Source: Thalassotalea algicola (GTDB taxonomy: Bacteria; Pseudomonadota; Gammaproteobacteria; Enterobacterales; Alteromonadaceae). Taken from it: a stretch of 64,000 bases of DNA. The translations under genes were made by a program, and so were the position numbers. Location of the stretch: contig NZ_JABBXH010000008.1 in NCBI RefSeq assembly GCF_012932965.1, positions 39,234 to 103,233 on the forward strand, in the 5' to 3' direction. The notes below the pieces were generated by a model. The model had not been told where the DNA came from and did not search any database. It saw nothing but the letters and a program-made list of their open reading frames with translations. Positions 53,706-63,989 of the stretch are shown one piece after another; the stretch's first letter is position 1; each line of letters starts with the position of its first letter.

Positions 53706-55823
53706 TTATGCAGCGTAAATAGCGACAGGGGTGCCATTTAATGCTGCATTCCCTGTTAAAGCGTCAACTCGATTAGCAAGTGTTAGATCATTTATGCTGA
53801 CACCTGGTTGAGTAGCGGCGACAGCCATCTTTGTATCGGCTTGATTGTGTCCCCATCCCTGCGGCATCGAAACAACACCTTGGAGCACGTCGTCTGTAAT
53901 GATTGCATCGAGAGTTACTTCACCTACTTCAGATGAAACTGTTACTTTTTGGCCATTGATAATACCGATAGAGGCTGCATCTTCTGGGTGAATTTCCAAT
54001 GTGCAAGGATTCTTACCTTTGACTAGGCGTTGGGAGTTCTGAGTCCAGGTATTATGACTTTTTGCTAGGCGGCGACCGATTAGCTCAAAAGGAAATTGAC
54101 TGCTTTTCGGTGCTAGTTCTAAGCTAGCTTTTAAACGCGGCAAGTCATTTACATAGAGATCAGGTATTAAGTTAATCTCACCATTTGGGGTAAGTAGTCT
54201 GTTAATTAAGTTGGTTTTTAATGGGCCAAGATCTAGGCCGTGAGGGTTGTCCATTAACATCTTTAAGCTCATGCCTTGCTCGCCATATGGCCCAGATTTT
54301 AGCTCCATGTCTAATACCATTTCAGGCGTATATTTCGACACTGGGGTATCTGTTAATCTTGCGGCTAATTCATTAATGATTTGCCAATCGGCTTTTTGAT
54401 TTTGTTCGGGCTCAAATAGCGCGGTGGAGTATTTGGCTGTATTTCGAACAGAGAAACTGTTAAAGAAAATATCATAATGTGAATTTTCCAGCCCAGAGGT
54501 TGCAGGTAAAATAATATCTGCGTGTTTGGTGGTTTCATTTAAGTAAATATCTACTGAAACCATAAACTCTAATTGGTCGAAAGCGTCTGCCAATTGGTGA
54601 CCCGCAGGCGTTGAAAGTACGGGGTTGCCTGCAATGGTTATCATAGCCTTAATTTGACCTTCGCCAGGTGTTTGTATTTCATCGGCCAAGGTAGCCACTG
54701 GAAATTCACCATTAAAAAACGGCAACTGATTTACGCGAGAGGTGTATTTGCCAAAATTTGTCGGGTGACCTTTGGTATTGCCTCTTAATAGATTAAACGC
54801 TGGTAGTGGAAACATAGCGCCGCCTTCGCGATCAAAATTTCCTGTAATAATATTGAGCACATTGGTTAACCATTGGCATAGGCCACCAAAGCTTTGAGTG
54901 GATGCACCCATTCGGCTGTAACATACCGCTGATTGTGCATTGCTCATATCTGCGGCTAATTGTCGTATATCGCTAGCAGGTATACCTACGTGAGCTGTTA
55001 CTGCTTCTGGCGAGTATTCTTTTACCAATGTTTCGAGCTGTGTGATGTTATCTACAACATTAACAAGGTGTCGAAGGTTAACGGCGTTTTGCTCAAATAT
55101 GCAGTGAATCATTGCCATCAATAGCAGCGCATCTTTTTCTGGACGAATAAATAAGTGTTGATTAGCTATTTTGGCGGTTTTTGTGCGTCGCGGGTCGACT
55201 ACGACGACTTTTCCGCCGCGTTTCTGAATGGCTTTAATTCGATGCACTACACCAGGCGCTGTCATCATGCTGCCGTTTGATACGACAGGGTTTCCGCCAA
55301 TAATTAGCATGAAATCAGTGCGGTCGATATCTGGAATAGGTATTAACATGCCGTTACCGAACATATAATTAGACGCTACATGATGCGGCATTTGATCTGT
55401 CGAGGCAGAACTAAAACGATTCAAACTTCCTAATGCTTTCATGAAAGGCTTAAGGAATAGCGCATTACCGAGGTTGTGAGCGTTAGGGTTTCCTAAATAG
55501 ACACCTACTGCATTTTTACCGTATGCATGTTGGATTGTTTTGAATTTAGTAGCAATTTCATCGAAAGCACTTTGCCAACTGATTTCTTTCCAGCCCTTTT
55601 CAGTGCGCTTTAGTGGCGTTTTTATTCGATCCTTATCTTCATAAAAGTCTTGCAGTGCTAGCGCTTTCGGACACATATGGCCTTTGCTAAAAGGGTCTTG
55701 TTTATCACCTTTGATTGAAAGAACTTGTTTATCTCGATATTTAATCTCAATGCCACACATCGCTTCGCAAATATTACAGGTTCGATAATGCGTTTTGACG
55801 TCTTTTGTTTCTATATCGCCCAC
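53706..55823 (-). CDS. Molybdopterin-dependent oxidoreductase with [4Fe-4S] cluster
   Basis: The 705-residue protein has the N-terminal iron-sulfur motif C-x2-C-x3-C (TCNICEAMCGI) with a fourth Cys in GHMCPKAL, then the three molybdopterin domains (AVGVYLGNPNAHNLG; FMLIIGGNPVVSNGS; VVVDPRRTKTAKIA) and the C-terminal dinucleotide-binding domain (NTWTQNSQRLVKGKNPC and MPQGWGHNQADTKM). At the expected metal-ligand position the sequence reads SSASTDQMPHH, with no Cys or Sec. It starts with GTG behind GAGGAA. It is cytoplasmic-looking (no twin-Arg signal). It resembles the formate dehydrogenase/BisC family; the substrate is unknown. Confidence 0.87.
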   Translation of the reverse strand: MGDIETKDVKTHYRTCNICEAMCGIEIKYRDKQVLSIKGDKQDPFSKGHMCPKALALQDFYEDKDRIKTPLKRTEKGWKEISWQSAFDEIATKFKTIQHAYGKNAVGVYLGNPNAHNLGNALFLKPFMKALGSLNRFSSASTDQMPHHVASNYMFGNGMLIPIPDIDRTDFMLIIGGNPVVSNGSMMTAPGVVHRIKAIQKRGGKVVVVDPRRTKTAKIANQHLFIRPEKDALLLMAMIHCIFEQNAVNLRHLVNVVDNITQLETLVKEYSPEAVTAHVGIPASDIRQLAADMSNAQSAVCYSRMGASTQSFGGLCQWLTNVLNIITGNFDREGGAMFPLPAFNLLRGNTKGHPTNFGKYTSRVNQLPFFNGEFPVATLADEIQTPGEGQIKAMITIAGNPVLSTPAGHQLADAFDQLEFMVSVDIYLNETTKHADIILPATSGLENSHYDIFFNSFSVRNTAKYSTALFEPEQNQKADWQIINELAARLTDTPVSKYTPEMVLDMELKSGPYGEQGMSLKMLMDNPHGLDLGPLKTNLINRLLTPNGEINLIPDLYVNDLPRLKASLELAPKSSQFPFELIGRRLAKSHNTWTQNSQRLVKGKNPCTLEIHPEDAASIGIINGQKVTVSSEVGEVTLDAIITDDVLQGVVSMPQGWGHNQADTKMAVAATQPGVSINDLTLANRVDALTGNAALNGTPVAIYAA

Positions 55824-55913
55824 AATGTTTCCTCAATTTTTAGTTACTAAGTAAGTGTGACAGTAAATCAATCAGAGACTAACGGTAATAATTGACATAT
55901 ATTGGGTGATATT

Positions 55914-55927
55914 TGCCATGTTTGGCA
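55914..55927. promoter_or_regulatory. Inverted repeat in the divergent GlxA/oxidoreductase promoter
   Basis: TGCCA-TGTT-TGGCA sits in the 113-base gap between the two divergent genes, ten bases before the regulator's start, with a TTGACA at 55892-55897. A candidate operator for the adjacent AraC/GlxA-type protein. Confidence 0.4.
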
Positions 55928-55936
55928 TAATTGTGA

Positions 55937-56938
55937 ATGAAAGGAAGTTTAGTGATATCAGTGACGGTGTTAGGTTTTGATTATGTACTTGCCAGTGCAT
56001 TAACCGGAATAAATGATTTATTAAATTTAGCGGGGGTATCTTGGAATAAATATCATCATCGACCTATTGAAAGAAAGTTTAAGGTGCAAATTGCTAGTTG
56101 GGACAATAAGCCAATTAAAACGATGAATGACATTGTCATCATGCCACATTGCGCGATACAAGATATTGAACATAGTGACATTTATTTAGTGCCGAGTATT
56201 GCAGGAGACATTAATAAAACGTTAGCAGATAACCTCGCATTGATAAGATACCTAAGCGGGCTCCGTGGTTCAAAATCTATTATTGGCAGCAATAGTACGG
56301 GGTCATTTTTTTTGGCAGAAGCAGGGCTGTTAGACGATAAACCAGCAACAACGCATTGGGCTGCTGAGTCATTGTTTCGTAAAAAGTATCCTCATATCGA
56401 GTTAAAATTGGAACAACTTATTACTCATGACGACAACATTCTTTGTGATGGCGGTGGTATGGCATGGTTTGATCTAGGCTTGTACTTAGTCGAACTATTT
56501 TGTGATCATGAAACGGCGATGGGAACGGCGAAATCATTCGTACTCGATACGGGTCGCACAGGACAATTAACCTATTCGCCGCTGATAGTAAAAAAATACC
56601 ATAACGACAAAACCGTTAGAGCAGTTCAAGACTGGATGGAAGCTAACTATGAAAGAGATATCGTTATTAGTCAGGTTAGCCTGCAATTCGGTGTATCCAA
56701 TCGCACATTAATTCGCCGATTTAAAGACGCTGCTGGAACAACGCCACTAGAATATTTGCAAGAGGTTCGTTTAGATGCTGCGAGTAAATATTTAGTACAA
56801 TCTAATAAGACTATTGATGAAATTACACATACCGTGGGCTATAGCGATATTAGCTCTTTTACTAAGCTTTTTAAGCGTAAGACCAAATTGTCACCAAGTA
56901 GTTATCGGGCTAGGTATAAACCTAACTATGGTGAATAA
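55937..56938 (+). CDS. GlxA-type transcriptional regulator (DJ-1/PfpI plus AraC HTH)
   Basis: The 333-residue protein has an N-terminal DJ-1/PfpI-like domain (ISVTVLGFDYVLASALTGINDLLN, in part; GSNSTGSFFLAEAGLLDDKPATTHW) without a clear catalytic Cys, and a C-terminal AraC double helix-turn-helix (VRAVQDWMEANYERDI; TTPLEYLQEVRLDAASKYL; THTVGYSDISSFTKLFKRKTKLSPSSYRARY, in part). It probably controls the divergent oxidoreductase-DUF1295-VOC operon. The ribosome site is weak, so the start is approximate. Confidence 0.87.
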   Translation: MKGSLVISVTVLGFDYVLASALTGINDLLNLAGVSWNKYHHRPIERKFKVQIASWDNKPIKTMNDIVIMPHCAIQDIEHSDIYLVPSIAGDINKTLADNLALIRYLSGLRGSKSIIGSNSTGSFFLAEAGLLDDKPATTHWAAESLFRKKYPHIELKLEQLITHDDNILCDGGGMAWFDLGLYLVELFCDHETAMGTAKSFVLDTGRTGQLTYSPLIVKKYHNDKTVRAVQDWMEANYERDIVISQVSLQFGVSNRTLIRRFKDAAGTTPLEYLQEVRLDAASKYLVQSNKTIDEITHTVGYSDISSFTKLFKRKTKLSPSSYRARYKPNYGE

Positions 56939-56989
56939 ATCTACCAAGACAAATTCACCATAAATAACAAATTTGGGTTTTAGTAGGCA

Positions 56990-57421
56990 TTAGTTTTGTC
57001 GATATTTCTTGGCTGTAATAAAACCGACGATAACAATTAGTAAAATATATTTAGGTGAGGTGCTAGCTAAATAGAAATCGATGCGCGAACTTGGAAAGCT
57101 AAGAATAACAAAGTAGGAATGTAATAGGAAAAAGGGGAGTGCTAACAAAATTGGCGTTACCAGTTCAACATAGGTTTTGCTTTTTCTAGTGATGTAAACA
57201 AAGATAAAGTAAGTAAACGCGAGTGGTAAACCAATAGTAAATAAATCTAAAACCGCAAACGCAAATTTAGGCGAAGATTGCGCAATAGGTTCAAATACAT
57301 TTGCTGGTATTGGCAAGGCGGCGGCAAAGCTAAATATGACAACAGAAATATAAGCGAAGATTACACCCAATATGCTATTAAACATAAAGCTTTTAATATT
57401 TTCCGTTTGTTTTAATTCCAT
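56990..57421 (-). CDS. Membrane protein of unknown function
   Basis: The 143-residue protein has four predicted membrane helices (about 13-37, 50-75, 86-107 and 118-138) and no recognised motif. AAAGGAA precedes its ATG. It is monocistronic and divergent from the CadC-like regulator. Confidence 0.6.
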   Translation of the reverse strand: MELKQTENIKSFMFNSILGVIFAYISVVIFSFAAALPIPANVFEPIAQSSPKFAFAVLDLFTIGLPLAFTYFIFVYITRKSKTYVELVTPILLALPFFLLHSYFVILSFPSSRIDFYLASTSPKYILLIVIVGFITAKKYRQN

Positions 57422-57599
57422 TTGTTTAAATTCCTTTAGTTTTCATTCAATGCAATAGCATTATCGATTAACTTAACAAATTATTCTTTGATTAATAACA
57501 TGAAACTCTAAATCGTAATTGGCTGGTTGTCATTGGTTTTTGCAGCACGCATTAAAGCGATGTAAACTTATTTTATTCAGAGCCAAGGTATATAGGGAC

Positions 57600-58499
57600 A
57601 TGGTAAACAAAGGATATCACTTTGGTGAATATTTTTTAGATGAGCAGCAATTAAAGCTGTTTAAAGTAAAGCAGCCCATAATGCTGCACGAGAAAAGTAT
57701 TAAGCTACTGCTTTTATTAGCAAACTCCAGTCCAGAGCCCTTATCAAAGAAAACATTACACGAAGCACTATGGCCAGATACCGTGGTTAGTGATTGGTCT
57801 TTATCGCGCTTAATCTCTGATACGCGTATTGCACTTGGTGATGATGGCGAGCATCAAAATATCATAAAAACTGCTCGTGGCGCTGGGTTTTATATGCCAG
57901 ACGTCACAGTCATTAATGTCGTTAATCGTTCACGCCGAATTAAAAGTTTTGGCTTTGTTTTCGCGGGTATTTGTACTGCTTTGCTCGTTAGTGGGTTGGT
58001 TATAGGTTGGTATAGTGATTATCAAGAAAAGCAGTTGCATGAAGCTATGTCACGCATTGCTGAATTTCAAGATAACACTTATTCGGCATTTGTTGCGCAG
58101 GCTAAAAGAAGAAACCAGTTAGTTGATATGCTCGAACAGCGCTTATCCTTTAAGCGAACTAGACAATACGAAATGTTTTTTCAACATTATTATCCTAATA
58201 TGACGAGCGATGAAAAATTTGTCTGTCAGCAAATTCGAGCATTTAGTAGTAGCGGTTTATTGAAGAATAACCAAGCTATTCTAGATGAGTTGGAGTCGAA
58301 CCATCATATTTATGATGAAATACCCTTGGCAAAAAACCTTGCTCAACATCTAAGAATTTGGATTGATAAACATAATAATGTATTTAGTACGCGAGAAGAC
58401 ATGTGCTTGATATATGTCGGTGTTGAAGATGGTATGCCTTACCCAAGCGGAGTAGATCAACAGGTTAAAGCCTGGCTTAAAGCGAAATCTACGGATTAA
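57600..58499 (+). CDS. CadC-like membrane-bound winged-helix regulator
   Basis: The 299-residue protein has an N-terminal OmpR-type winged helix (about 1-100, with KSIKLLLLLANSSPEPLSKKTL, in part; LWPDTVVSDWSLSRLISDTR; KTARGAGFYMP), one membrane helix (about 115-136) and a C-terminal extracytoplasmic helical domain of about 160 residues. This is the ToxR/CadC plan, in which a periplasmic signal controls DNA binding directly. An upstream ORF extension is rejected; the ATG at 57600 gives the normal winged-helix start. Target genes are unknown; a terminator follows. Confidence 0.82.
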   Translation: MVNKGYHFGEYFLDEQQLKLFKVKQPIMLHEKSIKLLLLLANSSPEPLSKKTLHEALWPDTVVSDWSLSRLISDTRIALGDDGEHQNIIKTARGAGFYMPDVTVINVVNRSRRIKSFGFVFAGICTALLVSGLVIGWYSDYQEKQLHEAMSRIAEFQDNTYSAFVAQAKRRNQLVDMLEQRLSFKRTRQYEMFFQHYYPNMTSDEKFVCQQIRAFSSSGLLKNNQAILDELESNHHIYDEIPLAKNLAQHLRIWIDKHNNVFSTREDMCLIYVGVEDGMPYPSGVDQQVKAWLKAKSTD

Positions 58500-58512
58500 T
58501 ACTAGGACAAAA

Positions 58513-58539
58513 AAAAGCCTACATATTTTGTAGGCTTTT
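58513..58539. terminator. Bidirectional terminator between CadC-like gene and metG
   Basis: AAAAGCCTAC-N7-GTAGGCTTTT hairpin with A-run before and T-run after, placed between two convergent genes. Confidence 0.88.
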
Positions 58540-58561
58540 CAACTCAAATTAAATTAATAGT

Positions 58562-60604
58562 TTACTTAACACGCATACCCGGTTGTGCGCCTTCTTCAGG
58601 GTTAAGGATCCATAAGTCTTTTCCACCTGGACCCGCAGCTAACACCATACCTTCTGACATGCCAAAGCGCATTTTACGAGGTGCCAAATTAGCAACCATA
58701 ACCGTTAGTTTGCCTTCTAAGTCTTCTGGTTGATAAGCCGATTTAATGCCTGCAAACACCTGTCGTGTTTCGCCGCCAAGGTCTAATTCAAGTCGTAATA
58801 GCTTATCTGCTTTTTCTACGTGTTCAGCTTTAACAATTTTAGCCACTCGAAGATCGATTTTGGCAAAATCATCAAATTGAATTTCAGGAGCAATTGGATC
58901 GTCAACTAAAGGGCCTGTAACTGGCTTAGCTTCTACTTTCTCAGCAAGTGACTCTTTCGATGCGTCAATCATTTCGTTAACTTTATCCATTTCAATGCGT
59001 TGCATCAATGCTTTGAATTTGTTGATTTTATGATCAGCAAGTAATGATTTGTGGCCTTCCCAAACTAATTCATCGTTAAGGAAGCTTTCAGTTTTTTCTG
59101 CTAGTGCTGGCAATACTGGTTTTAAGTAAATCATTAATATACGGAATAGGTTTATACCTAGTGAGCAAACATCTTGAACTTCTTTTTGTTTAGAATCGTC
59201 TTTTACTAACACCCACGGCTCTTTAACAGCGATGTATTCATTTACTTTGTCCGCAAGCGCCATGATTTCACGCATTGCTTTACCAAATTCGCGGTTCTCA
59301 TATAGCTCAGCTAATTTGTCACCAGCTGCCATGACTTCGTCTGCTAAAGCTTGATCATCAACATTGTTTGATAACATGCCATCAAAACGTTTAGTGATAA
59401 AGCTTGCACATCGAGACGCGATGTTAACCACTTTACCGACAAGATCTGAATTAACACGCTGAGCGAAATCTTCAAGGTTTAAGTCTAAGTCATCAATACG
59501 GTTAGTTAGCTTCGCCGCGTAGTAATAACGTAAGTATTCAGGGCTTAAATGGTCTAGGTAAGTACGCCCTTTGATGAAAGTACCTTTTGACTTAGACATT
59601 TTAGCGCCGTTTACTGTAACAAAACCATGTGCGTATACCGACGTAGGTTTACGGTAACCGGAACCTTCTAGCATGGCTGGCCAAAATAAACTGTGGAAAT
59701 AGATGATGTCTTTACCAATAAAGTGATAAAGCTCAGCGTCTGAGTCTTCTTTCCAGAACGCATCAAAGTCGATGTTTTCTCTATCACATAAGTTTTTAAA
59801 ACTGCCCATGTATCCAATTGGGGCGTCTAACCATACATAGAAGAATTTACCAGGGGCATTTGGAATTTCGAAACCAAAATAAGGTGCATCACGGCTGATA
59901 TCCCACTGTTGCAAACCAGATTCAAACCATTCATTTAGTTTGTTAGCCATTTCTTCTTGTAATGAACCACCAGTTGTCCAGTCTTTTAACATTTGCTCAA
60001 AAGCTGGCAGGTCGAAGAAGTAATGCTCTGAATCACGTGAAACTGGGGTAGAACCAGACACAACTGAGCGAGGGTTGATCACTTCTGTTGGTGAATATGT
60101 TGCACCACAGTTGTCACAGCTATCACCATTTTCGTCTTCGCTTTTACATTTAGGACATGTGCCTTTTACGAAGCGATCTGGCAAGAACATGCCTTTTTCT
60201 TCGTCGTAAAGCTGTGAAATCGTACGTGTTTTAATGTGTCCGTTATCATTTAACTTATTGTAAATTTCGCTGGCAAACGCTCGATTTTCATCGCTGTGAG
60301 TCGAGTGATAATTGTCAAAGCTGATCATAAAGTCATTAAAATCGCTCATATGCTCTTCACGAACACCATCAATCATTTGCTCAGGCGTTATTCCTAATTC
60401 TTGCGCTTTAAGCATTATTGGCGTGCCGTGAGCATCGTCTGCGCAGACAAAATATGTTTCGTTGCCACGCATACGTTGGAATCGCACCCAAATATCAGTT
60501 TGAATATGTTCTAATAAATGGCCTAAATGGATTGAGCCGTTTGCATATGGCAGGGCACAAGTAACTAAAATTTTACGCTTATCTTGAGGCATAGTTTGTG
60601 ACAT
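58562..60604 (-). CDS. metG: Methionyl-tRNA synthetase
   Basis: The 680-residue class I synthetase charges tRNA-Met. It has the HIGH motif as HLGH in [14 protein letters not shown], the four zinc cysteines in [17 protein letters not shown], the KMSKS motif in [11 protein letters not shown], an anticodon-binding helical domain and the C-terminal tRNA-binding domain ([14 protein letters not shown] to the end) of the dimeric long form. The ATG at 60604 (MSQTMPQ) is favoured over an upstream GTG; neither has a strong ribosome site. It is divergent from mrp, as in E. coli. Confidence 0.96.
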   Translation of the reverse strand: MSQTMPQDKRKILVTCALPYANGSIHLGHLLEHIQTDIWVRFQRMRGNETYFVCADDAHGTPIMLKAQELGITPEQMIDGVREEHMSDFNDFMISFDNYHSTHSDENRAFASEIYNKLNDNGHIKTRTISQLYDEEKGMFLPDRFVKGTCPKCKSEDENGDSCDNCGATYSPTEVINPRSVVSGSTPVSRDSEHYFFDLPAFEQMLKDWTTGGSLQEEMANKLNEWFESGLQQWDISRDAPYFGFEIPNAPGKFFYVWLDAPIGYMGSFKNLCDRENIDFDAFWKEDSDAELYHFIGKDIIYFHSLFWPAMLEGSGYRKPTSVYAHGFVTVNGAKMSKSKGTFIKGRTYLDHLSPEYLRYYYAAKLTNRIDDLDLNLEDFAQRVNSDLVGKVVNIASRCASFITKRFDGMLSNNVDDQALADEVMAAGDKLAELYENREFGKAMREIMALADKVNEYIAVKEPWVLVKDDSKQKEVQDVCSLGINLFRILMIYLKPVLPALAEKTESFLNDELVWEGHKSLLADHKINKFKALMQRIEMDKVNEMIDASKESLAEKVEAKPVTGPLVDDPIAPEIQFDDFAKIDLRVAKIVKAEHVEKADKLLRLELDLGGETRQVFAGIKSAYQPEDLEGKLTVMVANLAPRKMRFGMSEGMVLAAGPGGKDLWILNPEEGAQPGMRVK

Positions 60605-60745
60605 TTGATCTAACTTTAATGTGTTGAACACTTTAAGGTGGTAAATAATGGCGCAATAGTACAGAATTTAGCGGTTATTTTCATTATTATTTCTGGCTAA
60701 TGTTAATTTTTATTTAGCCTATAGAATATCAATTGAGGAATCACT

Positions 60746-61849
60746 TTGCTCTCTAAGTTATTTGCAAAAAAATCTCCGCTTAACGAAAGTGAACTTTTAG
60801 TAATAGATGAAGCGCTTGATAAGCACCGAACGTCGTTATTTCCTTATGGTATTTTAACGCTTACAAACAAAGTAGAAGCCTACCAGTTAAACAATAAAAT
60901 TATTGTAGAAATTTCCCTACCATTTGCAGCCTTAAGTGATTTAGATATGGTAGCTGGAAGTTTGTCTAATGAATTTGGTAAACCTTTAAGTTTTGAATGT
61001 GAATTGGCTATTAGGCCAGTTCGAGAACACGGGATTAACAATGTAAAAAATATTGTAGCGATCGCATCAGGCAAAGGTGGAGTTGGTAAGTCAACGACAA
61101 CTGTTAATATTGCAAGAGCACTGCAATTAGAAGGGGCAAGGGTTGGTATTTTAGATGCTGATATTTACGGACCATCAATCCCTGCAATGTTAGGTAAACC
61201 AAATGAAAAACCAGTGTCAAGTGATGGTAAAACAATGAGCCCAATCGATGCTGATGGCATAACTTCAATGTCGATTGGTTATTTAGTGCCGGATAGTGAT
61301 GCTGCAGTTTGGCGAGGGCCCATGGCCAGTAGCGCTTTTAACCAACTACTTAATGAAACGGAATGGCCCCAGCTTGATTATTTATTAATTGATATGCCAC
61401 CAGGAACGGGTGATATTCAATTAACCTTGTCGCAAAAGGTGCCCGTTGCAGGTGCTGTAGTCGTAACAACCCCGCAAGATATCGCCTTAGCAGACGCACA
61501 AAAAGGTATCGCGATGTTTGATAAGGTCAAAGTACCTGTGTTGGGTGTTGTAGAGAACATGAGCTATCACGTTTGTGAAAAATGTGGTCACCAAGCTCAT
61601 CTATTTGGTCAAGATGGCGGCAAAGATATCGCAGAGCTTAATAATGTTAATTTATTAGGTCAGCTGCCGCTTAATATTCAAGTTAGGCAAGACGCAGATC
61701 TTGGTGATAATTTGTTTGATGACATATCAAATAGTGACATCTGCGGTCAGTACCGTAAAATAGCGCGCAATATAGCGAGTACACTTTTTTATTCACTAGA
61801 CATCAATAGCCCTTCAACTCCTAAAGTTGTTAGGTCAGATAGCGAATAA
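60746..61849 (+). CDS. mrp: Iron-sulfur cluster carrier protein Mrp/ApbC
   Basis: The 367-residue P-loop ATPase carries [4Fe-4S] clusters to apoproteins. It has a short N-terminal DUF59-like region, the deviant Walker [11 protein letters not shown], the switch [10 protein letters not shown], and the C-x2-C motif CEKCGH that binds the cluster. The start is a TTG behind GAGGAA at 60735-60740. It is divergent from metG, and dcd follows after 29 bases. Confidence 0.93.
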   Translation: MLSKLFAKKSPLNESELLVIDEALDKHRTSLFPYGILTLTNKVEAYQLNNKIIVEISLPFAALSDLDMVAGSLSNEFGKPLSFECELAIRPVREHGINNVKNIVAIASGKGGVGKSTTTVNIARALQLEGARVGILDADIYGPSIPAMLGKPNEKPVSSDGKTMSPIDADGITSMSIGYLVPDSDAAVWRGPMASSAFNQLLNETEWPQLDYLLIDMPPGTGDIQLTLSQKVPVAGAVVVTTPQDIALADAQKGIAMFDKVKVPVLGVVENMSYHVCEKCGHQAHLFGQDGGKDIAELNNVNLLGQLPLNIQVRQDADLGDNLFDDISNSDICGQYRKIARNIASTLFYSLDINSPSTPKVVRSDSE

Positions 61850-61878
61850 GTTTCAAATCAACAACAAGAAGAACTGTT

Positions 61879-62472
61879 ATGAGATTATGCGATAAAGATA
61901 TTGAACAATGTATCGAGCAAGGAAAAATAGGTATTACTCCCAAGCCAGATGCTTCGATGATCTCAGGTGTTAGTGTCGATATACGCTTAGGTAATGAGTT
62001 TAGAGTATTTAAAAATAATACTGCGCCATTTATTGATTTAAGCGGCCCACGTGAAGAAGTGCAACACCAAATGAACGCGGTAATGGGAGACGAAATAGTT
62101 ATTCCAGACGGGGATGCGTTTTTTCTACATCCTGGTGAACTTGCGTTAGCGGTAACTTTTGAATCTGTTACATTACCTGCGGATATTGTTGGTTGGCTAG
62201 ATGGTCGCTCTTCGTTAGCTCGCTTAGGATTAATGGTTCATGTAACCGCACATCGAATTGATCCCGGTTGGTCTGGGCCAATAGTGTTAGAGTTTTATAA
62301 CAGTGGCAAATTGCCGTTAGCATTGCGACCAAAAATGAAAATTGCGGCATTAAATTTTGAAACAATGTCTGGTGAAGCTGTTCGCCCATACAATAAACGT
62401 GAAGACGCCAAGTACAAAGATCAGACCGGTGCTGTGGCGAGCCGCATTAGCCAAGATGACACTTCTAGCTAG
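61879..62472 (+). CDS. dcd: dCTP deaminase
   Basis: The 197-residue enzyme converts dCTP to dUTP, supplying the dUMP route to dTTP. It has the [13 protein letters not shown] opening, the catalytic motif [14 protein letters not shown] with the Ser-Arg pair and Glu nearby, [20 protein letters not shown], in part, and the [15 protein letters not shown]-terminal loop. Length is normal for the trimeric family. It follows mrp on the same strand. Confidence 0.95.
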   Translation: MRLCDKDIEQCIEQGKIGITPKPDASMISGVSVDIRLGNEFRVFKNNTAPFIDLSGPREEVQHQMNAVMGDEIVIPDGDAFFLHPGELALAVTFESVTLPADIVGWLDGRSSLARLGLMVHVTAHRIDPGWSGPIVLEFYNSGKLPLALRPKMKIAALNFETMSGEAVRPYNKREDAKYKDQTGAVASRISQDDTSS

Positions 62473-62508
62473 TTAACATAATTAGCTAAGCTGTATTCAT
62501 GCTAAGAA

Positions 62509-62538
62509 TAGCTAATGCGTATTAATTAGCATTAGCTA
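62509..62538. terminator. Inverted repeat at the dcd/yvcK convergent ends
   Basis: A perfect 10-bp inverted repeat, TAGCTAATGC-N10-GCATTAGCTA, overlaps the last codons of the yvcK-like gene. It may end both convergent transcripts, although it lacks a T-run. Confidence 0.4.
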
Positions 62539-63442
62539 ATTTTAATGGCGTAACTGGGTTAATACCTTCAAGACATTTGTGTAGGGCTTCAATAAGCTTG
62601 GCCTTATCGTGATGATGCTTAACGTCTTCACAAGCTAAGTCGTGATGAATAACTCTTACTCGCTCTGATGTTGTGTTTTGATCGTGACAAATTGCACTAT
62701 CAATTGGCAAGCAACCAATGTTTTCTTTAATCCAATCAAACTTTTCATCAAGTGTTAGCGCAGCTGCAGGGCTATTTTCCGCCACTATATTTTCTACAAA
62801 GGCACAATGGCCACGTCTGTTTTTTAGGGCGTTAGCTATATCTCTTACTAACAGTGGTGGGACAACGCTGGTTAAGAAGCTTCCTGGACCAAGAATGATT
62901 AAGTCAGCCTTATTGATTGCTTCAACACATTGTTCAGGTGACTTAACTAGCGGTGCTAGCATTAAATTTTTAGGCATTATTGGCATGTCATCAACGGATA
63001 ATTCGCCAACTTTACATCGACCTTCAGGGTAAAATGCCATTAGATCAGTCGGAGACTCTGACATCGGAAGAACCGGTGTTTTAACTCTTAAAATACGCCT
63101 TACCAGTTTTATTGAATCGATAGGGCGAGACTGTATTTGGCCTAAACCATAAAGAATAAGATTACCTAGGTTGTGACCACCAAGCTCATCTTGTCCGTCA
63201 AAGCGGAAATTGAATAATTGACTACCGACTGAATTTTCATCCACCAACTGAGTTAGGCAATTGCGCAGATCTCCCCAAGCTATAGATGAACTTCTTTTTC
63301 TTAATCGACCAGTAGACCCTCCGTTGTCTGTTGTGGCAACAATTCCTGTTAATTGACCTTGCATAAAGGAGAGGGTAGATAACACTCGTCCTAGACCATG
63401 GCCACCACCAATGGCAACAATGTTGAGTTTTTTTAGTTGCAT
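62522..63442 (-). CDS. YvcK/CofD-like protein
   Basis: The 306-residue protein has the CofD/YvcK fold with IVAIGGGHGLGRVLSTL, ATTDNGGSTGRLRK, IAWGDLRNCL, GGHNLGNLILYGL and ADLIILGPGSFLTSVVPPLL. Relatives bind UDP-sugars and are needed for growth on gluconeogenic carbon sources and for cell-wall homeostasis in Bacillus; the E. coli homologue is YbhK. It is monocistronic and convergent with dcd. Confidence 0.9.
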   Translation of the reverse strand: MQLKKLNIVAIGGGHGLGRVLSTLSFMQGQLTGIVATTDNGGSTGRLRKRSSSIAWGDLRNCLTQLVDENSVGSQLFNFRFDGQDELGGHNLGNLILYGLGQIQSRPIDSIKLVRRILRVKTPVLPMSESPTDLMAFYPEGRCKVGELSVDDMPIMPKNLMLAPLVKSPEQCVEAINKADLIILGPGSFLTSVVPPLLVRDIANALKNRRGHCAFVENIVAENSPAAALTLDEKFDWIKENIGCLPIDSAICHDQNTTSERVRVIHHDLACEDVKHHHDKAKLIEALHKCLEGINPVTPLKLANAN

Positions 63443-63673
63443 AAAACGGAACTTCTTAACCAGTTAGTTAAACTTTAACGCCAAACCCTTAAAAAATAAA
63501 GTATTGTGACGCAGTAAGGTAAATTCATTTAAACAATGAGAGCAAGGCTAGCCTTAAAGTGCTTTTAATAAACGTTGTAAATGGCTGAATAAATAAAAAA
63601 TAACCAATTTGGCGACAAACTAATCGTTTAGATAAAAAGTTCTGGAAAATTGCCATAATTTTTAAATTAATTG

Positions 63674-63702
63674 TTGACACCGATAAGGGGGCTGCCTAAA
63701 AT
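63674..63702 (+). promoter_or_regulatory. Near-consensus promoter of the tRNA operon
   Basis: TTGACA (63674-63679) and TAAAAT (63697-63702) are separated by exactly 17 bases, followed by a GC-rich GCGCC discriminator, as in stringently controlled stable-RNA promoters. It is placed about 80 bases before tRNA-Ala. The rest of the gap 63443-63673 shows nothing else. Confidence 0.8.
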
Positions 63703-63785
63703 GCGCCTCGCTTTCGACGAGTACTAGGTCACTTGTCAAAAGCCAGTTTTTCCATTTGACTACTTAGTTAGTTGATTGAAATACT

Positions 63786-63861
63786 GGGGCTATAGCTCAG
63801 CTGGGAGAGCGCTTCGCTGGCAGCGAAGAGGTCTGCGGTTCGATCCCGCATAGCTCCACCA
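63786..63861 (+). tRNA. tRNA-Ala(GGC)
   Basis: A 76-base cloverleaf with encoded CCA. The acceptor stem GGGGCTA/TAGCTCC contains the G3-U70 wobble pair that identifies alanine tRNAs, and the anticodon loop CTGGCAG gives anticodon GGC. Confidence 0.96.
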
Positions 63862-63913
63862 TTATTTAGAATTTTATTAATGAGTACTATACTTGTTAAT
63901 CGAACGTTTTAGT

Positions 63914-63989
63914 GTCCCGTTCGTCTAGAGGCCTAGGACACCGCCCTTTCACGGCGGTAACAGGGGTTCAAATCCCCTACGGGATGCCA
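63914..63989 (+). tRNA. tRNA-Glu(TTC)
   Basis: A 76-base cloverleaf with encoded CCA, acceptor stem GTCCCGT/ACGGGAT and anticodon stem CCGCC/GGCGG holding loop CTTTCAC, anticodon TTC. It is nearly identical to E. coli tRNA-Glu and shares the promoter upstream of tRNA-Ala. Confidence 0.96.

Noticed and set aside
53706..55823. Selenocysteine in the molybdopterin oxidoreductase
   Set aside because: There is no in-frame TGA at the expected position; the region reads as Ser/Thr/Asp codons.
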